Shown piece by piece: positions 61,284 to 64,000 of a stretch of DNA of 64,000 nucleotides. Where the stretch lies: NCBI RefSeq assembly GCF_018691265.1, contig NW_024881313.1, forward strand, positions 40,355,518 through 40,419,517. The letters are read 5' to 3'. The stretch is from Tyto alba (Eukaryota > Chordata > Aves > Strigiformes > Tytonidae). A program made the position numbers and the translations under genes. Position 1 is the first letter of the stretch. Each line of letters begins with the position of its first letter. The notes beneath the pieces were generated by a model. That model had not been told where the DNA came from and did no database searches. It saw only the letters and a list, made by a program, of their open reading frames with translations.

Positions 61284-62361
61284 CGTCCTGGGTTGAGTGA
61301 GTGGTGGAGTGTTTTTTGGTGGCAGGGGAGGGGGCTATCAGGGCGGCCCCCTGTGAGAAGCTTCTCGAAGCTCCCCCAGCTCCAAGTCAGCTCCACTTCT
61401 GTTTGGGAAATTGAGCCCATCAGCTGCGCCTCTGCGATAACGTATTTAAGAAGGGACGTGGTGACGGGCAGTGGGACTTGTGAGAAGGAGTTGCTGCAGC
61501 TGCGTGAACACCAAGGCCAGTGGAGGAACGGAGGAAGAAAGGAGAGGGGAGGTGTGCCAGAGCAGAGACCCCCCTGTATCCTGTGGGGAGACGGCAGGGC
61601 GGCCCCCCCATGCCACCCATGGAGATCTACGGTGGAGCAGACATTGACTTATGGCCTGTGGCTCCTGCTCAGCATAATCAAGGTGCTGTGCCCGAAGAAG
61701 GCCGGGGTCTCGTGGGAAAAGGCAGCCCCGCTGCTGTAATTCAGTGCTGGGAGGATTGCAGCATGCGGGGGAGTCCCACGCCGGAGCAGCTCGGGAAGGG
61801 CTGCAGCCGTGGGAGGGAATCCAGTTGGAGGAAGTTAGTGACCCACGACGGAGCAGTGTGGGGAACGCTGCGGCCCGTGGGAGGAACTCATGTTGGAGAA
61901 AGTTTGTGGAGGACTGTCTCCTGTGAGAGGGGGACCACGATGGAGCAGGAGGAACAAGTTCCAGACACTCCCCTCACTGAAGATAAGGGAAGTGGCAGCA
62001 CTGACTGCCTGCACCCCCCATTCCCTGCCCCTGCGCCACTGGGGGAGGAGGTAGAGATATCGGGAGCAGAGCTGAGCCCGGGAAGAAGGGAGGGGTGGGG
62101 GGAAGGTGTTCTCAAGATGTGGCAATGCTTCTCACTGTCCTACTCTGTTACGTGTTGTTAGTGTCTGTAATAAATGTATGTTCTTTTTTTCTTCCCCTAA
62201 CGAGTCTGCCTTTTGCTTGTGATCATAAAGGGGAATTTTTCCCCATCCCAGCCCTATCTCGAACCCCAAGCCTGGCTCCCTGTCCCTTCTCATTGCCGGA
62301 GGGGAAGGGAGAGAGAGCTGCTGCATTGTGGTTGGCTGCCAACCAGGCCTAAACCACGACA
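61284..62361 (+). mobile_element. Solo LTR B, same family as LTR A, 1,078 bp
   Basis: Begins CGTCCTGGGTTGAG (the first T of the TG end mutated to C) and ends ACCACGACA. It is flanked by perfect 5-bp duplications AACGG (61,279-61,283 and 62,362-62,366). TATTTAAG lies at 61,443-61,450 and AATAAA at 62,169-62,174. The CCAAT box of copy A is CCCAT here. In the first 260 bases I count about nine differences from copy A, so the two are roughly 96-97% alike. Same orientation, 13.4 kb apart. The open frame of copy A is broken here. It sits about 320 bp beyond the poly(A) site of the gene at the right edge. Confidence 0.88.
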
Positions 62362-62703
62362 AACGGCTAATTTTATCCCAGGTGAACTCTTTCACGAACA
62401 CCGCTGTCAGAGCTGTACACACCAGACGCTTTGCTGGGGGACAAAACCACTTCTGAATCGAACGCAGAGGGTTCGGGAGCTCAGGCGACCCATCCTGCAA
62501 GAGCTCCCAGAGCGGCAATCAAAGGGAAGATGCAGGGTCAGCTCTGCAACATCCCACCCTCTCAACTTCTTCCAGCATCACCCCCGGCTGCCCCATCCAC
62601 GTCACGACTCCGGCCGAGGAGTTGTGCTTGACCTGCTGTAGCTACAAGCTCGGCCACCTCAGACCGACACAAACTGAAACAACTTCTTCCGCCGCGGGAC
62701 TGT

Positions 62704-62709
62704 TTTATT
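62704..62709 (-). promoter_or_regulatory. Polyadenylation signal AATAAA
   Basis: The plus strand reads tttatt, giving AATAAA on the minus strand within 'gtaataaaacag'. It lies about 740 bases downstream of the stop codon at 63,445-63,447, a normal 3' UTR length. A hexamer alone is weak evidence, but its position fits the gene model. Confidence 0.55.
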
Positions 62710-63017
62710 ACAGAAATATTTGCCAACAACGAGCTTTTATCAATTATAAAACACGCAGAGGAGCGGAAACACAGCACAGCCTGGCGAGTCGGGGCAACTC
62801 CAGGGAACAGATCAAACCCCATGTTAACCTCAGCTGGATGCAGAGCAGCCAACGGGTCCTGAGCCGCACAGCCCCTTTCCAGCAGAATTATTCTGCACGT
62901 GCTGCGCCTGGCCGTGGATGTTCCCAAATACTCACAGCCTGCTCACTAGGGCGAGCGACCTCCGCGGTTCCCCACGTGGCTCTTGCACCAGCTCTCCTGC
63001 AGAAAGGGGCACCTTGG

Positions 63018-63032
63018 AAAAAAAAAAAAAAA
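63018..63032. repeat. Poly(A) tract
   Basis: Fifteen A residues on the plus strand, inside the inferred 3' UTR (poly(T) in the transcript direction reads as U). Confidence 0.8.
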
Positions 63033-63444
63033 GGCTTCTCTGTGCGGGAACAGGAGCGTCCATCCCCTGGGAACCGGTCGTGCCTCCCCAAGGGGTTGCT
63101 GTCGGCTGCAGGGGCATCTTCTCGCTTACAAGCCTGAATTTCTCTCCTCCAGCACGAGCCCTTTTGCCCAAATCCTCCTTGCTCTGAAGTCCTGGCAGCC
63201 TAGGTTCAAAGCTAACGCGGGCGTCTGTCCTGCTCCCCACGGTCCCAAAAAGCTATCTGTGAAGTGTTCCTCAACAGCCAGCCATAATCCAAGAGAGGAT
63301 TCCTCGGATCTGCCCCTCTCCTGCAGGCACGGTAGGATCTGCGGGCTCCTGGCAAAGCGTCGGCGAGCGGCGTGTCCCAACCGGGTGCCCCCACCCGAGG
63401 CAGATCCGCGGAGCCCGGGCGCCAGGCTGCCGGGATGGATCTCC

Positions 63445-63524
63445 TCAGTCGGAGTCGCTTCCCTCCTGCTTCGCTGACCCCACAGCGGCCGCCAGCTCCT
63501 CCTCCTGCCCCTTCAACCGCTCTC
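63445..63524 (-). CDS. Terminal coding exon, C-terminus of an unidentified gene
   Basis: Read on the minus strand, the exon follows an acceptor 'ctcgcttgccag' and encodes 25 residues plus TGA: ERLKGQEEELAAAVG then SAKQEGSDSD. Its first two bases (GA) complete the codon opened by the last base (C) of the preceding exon, making CGA (Arg). The tail is acidic, ending Ser-Asp-Ser-Asp, a common casein kinase 2 type terminus. I do not recognise the protein. Support comes from splice signals, phase agreement and a coherent charged helix, against a background with no other coding signal. Not proven to be expressed. Confidence 0.72.
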
Positions 63525-63810
63525 CTGGCAAGCGAGAAACAGCAGCAGCTTAGCCATAAACCGGCCGTACTGGGGAACCCACACAGCGCAGCCCCCCACC
63601 CCCCCACCCCCAAACCGTCCTTCCCTGCCGCACAAGCCAAGCGTGGGGGACCGACAGCTTCACAGACCCCTTTTTTGGGAAGGGGATCAAGCTCCACCGG
63701 TCCCTCCCCAGCCCAAGAGCAAGGCACCCAGGCTCCCGGTCAGAATCGTGTAATCCCCCTCCAGAGCAACTGGTGACGCCATCCGCCACCCCCGCGGCAC
63801 CACGACGCAC
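63525..63810 (-). other. Phase-1 intron, 286 bp
   Basis: On the minus strand it starts GTGCGT after 'attgatcc' and ends TTGCCAG, with a short pyrimidine stretch before the AG. The length is typical of compact avian genes. The donor is GT-initiated but lacks the usual A at position 3, so it is moderate in strength. Plus-strand open frames across it are antisense and not genes. Confidence 0.65.
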
Positions 63811-63887
63811 GGATCAATTCAGCGATGGCTCTCTGCGTCCTCTTCTCCAGCTTCTCCAGTTTCTTGGCCACGTCTCGCTTCAAATCC
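63811..63887 (-). CDS. Penultimate coding exon, charged helix, unidentified gene
   Basis: A 77-base exon on the minus strand preceded by a good acceptor (pyrimidine-rich 'cgctctcctccccag') and followed by donor GTGCGT. Leading G completes a codon from the previous exon. Then come 25 codons, DLKRDVAKKLEKLEKRT and QRAIAELI, then a C that joins the next exon. The sequence is a strongly amphipathic Lys/Glu helix with L, I and V spacing suggestive of a coiled coil. Codons favour GC-ending forms as in expressed genes. The rest of the gene lies beyond the right end. The same frame stays open through the intron left of the acceptor, which is not evidence for a longer exon. Confidence 0.72.
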
Positions 63888-64000
63888 CTGGGGAGGAGAG
63901 CGATAACGTCAGAACAACTCCTCGCCCCAGGCAGATGTGAACACAGGGGCCACCTCACACCTTTCCCAGCAGGAGAACAACTCCTCCTCTCTCCTGTGAG
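63888..64000 (-). other. Intron of the right-edge gene
   Basis: Sequence upstream of the penultimate exon on the minus strand, with a pyrimidine tract next to the acceptor. The preceding exon is not in the window. Confidence 0.6.

Larger units (their letters stand above)
62685..63444 (-). other. 3' UTR of the right-edge gene
   Basis: Runs from the stop codon leftwards to just past an AATAAA signal, about 760 bases. No other gene feature interrupts it. It includes an antisense poly(A) run (63,018-63,032). The exact cleavage site is inferred as 10-25 bases beyond the signal and could be elsewhere if other signals are used. Confidence 0.55.

Noticed and set aside
46848..62361. The two 1.08-kb LTRs as the ends of one 15.5-kb provirus
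   Set aside because: Each has a different perfect target duplication, and the interval holds CR1 copies, a minisatellite and unique DNA, with no retroviral genes.
63372..63776. 134-codon plus-strand open frame over the right-edge gene
   Set aside because: Antisense to the terminal exon and intron, which have matching splice signals on the minus strand.
63740..63958. The whole 72-codon minus-strand frame as one exon
   Set aside because: The acceptor at 63,888-63,889 and donor at 63,809-63,810 cut it to 77 bases, and only this trimmed exon joins in phase with the terminal exon.
1..64000. tRNA, rRNA, microRNA or CRISPR-like features
   Set aside because: No cloverleaf, A/B-box pair, ribosomal sequence or regularly spaced repeat-spacer array was recognised by eye; a covariance-model search would be needed for small RNAs.

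Overview
The window looks like avian nuclear DNA. It carries at least eleven recognisable CR1 LINE copies, most truncated at the 5' end, in both orientations, several ending in the avian tail 'cattctatgattct'. It also has three solo LTRs with target-site duplications, no SINE-like dispersed repeats, and a compact GC-rich gene end with a 286-bp intron at the right edge. A non-avian archosaur or turtle is less likely but is not excluded by sequence alone. Species and chromosome cannot be read off.

Layout. Positions 1 to about 19,080 are mostly unique, moderately AT-rich DNA with no convincing exon and no clear transposon. From 19,085 to 57,340 unique DNA alternates with CR1 pieces (plus strand near 19.1, 23.2, 36-37, 39.1-39.7, 55.6 and 56.3-57.3 kb; minus strand near 29.7, 33.7, 35.0, 43.4 and 53 kb). 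This stretch also holds a 415-bp minus-strand solo LTR (24,050-24,464), a GGGAA microsatellite (25,985-26,088) and a large near-perfect palindrome (arms 29,023-29,582 and 29,920-30,500) with a CR1 fragment in its loop. Two near-identical 1.08-kb solo LTRs of a different family sit at 46,848-47,926 and 61,284-62,361, each with its own perfect 5-bp target duplication. A GGATCC-containing minisatellite of about 25 units fills 58,065-58,830. CpG density rises from about 58 kb to the right end.

Genes. The only host coding sequence I can support is the 3' end of one gene on the minus strand: a 77-bp exon (63,811-63,887), a 286-bp intron, an 80-bp terminal coding exon with stop (63,445-63,524), a 3' UTR and an AATAAA at 62,704-62,709. 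Splice sites and codon phase agree across the intron. The encoded C-terminus is a charged, probably coiled-coil helix ending in an acidic Ser/Asp tail; I do not recognise the family. The 62 kb to its left lies downstream of this gene and is either intergenic or intronic to something outside the window.

Several non-repetitive stretches rich in homeodomain-type TAATTA/TTAATTAA words (notably 27.76-28.51, 34.23-34.50 and 37.37-37.80 kb) look like conserved non-coding elements. That is a pattern-based suspicion, because no alignment was possible. The long open frames in the window (up to 433 codons) fall in tandem repeats, G-rich CR1 bodies, LTRs or the palindrome, and I do not regard them as genes.
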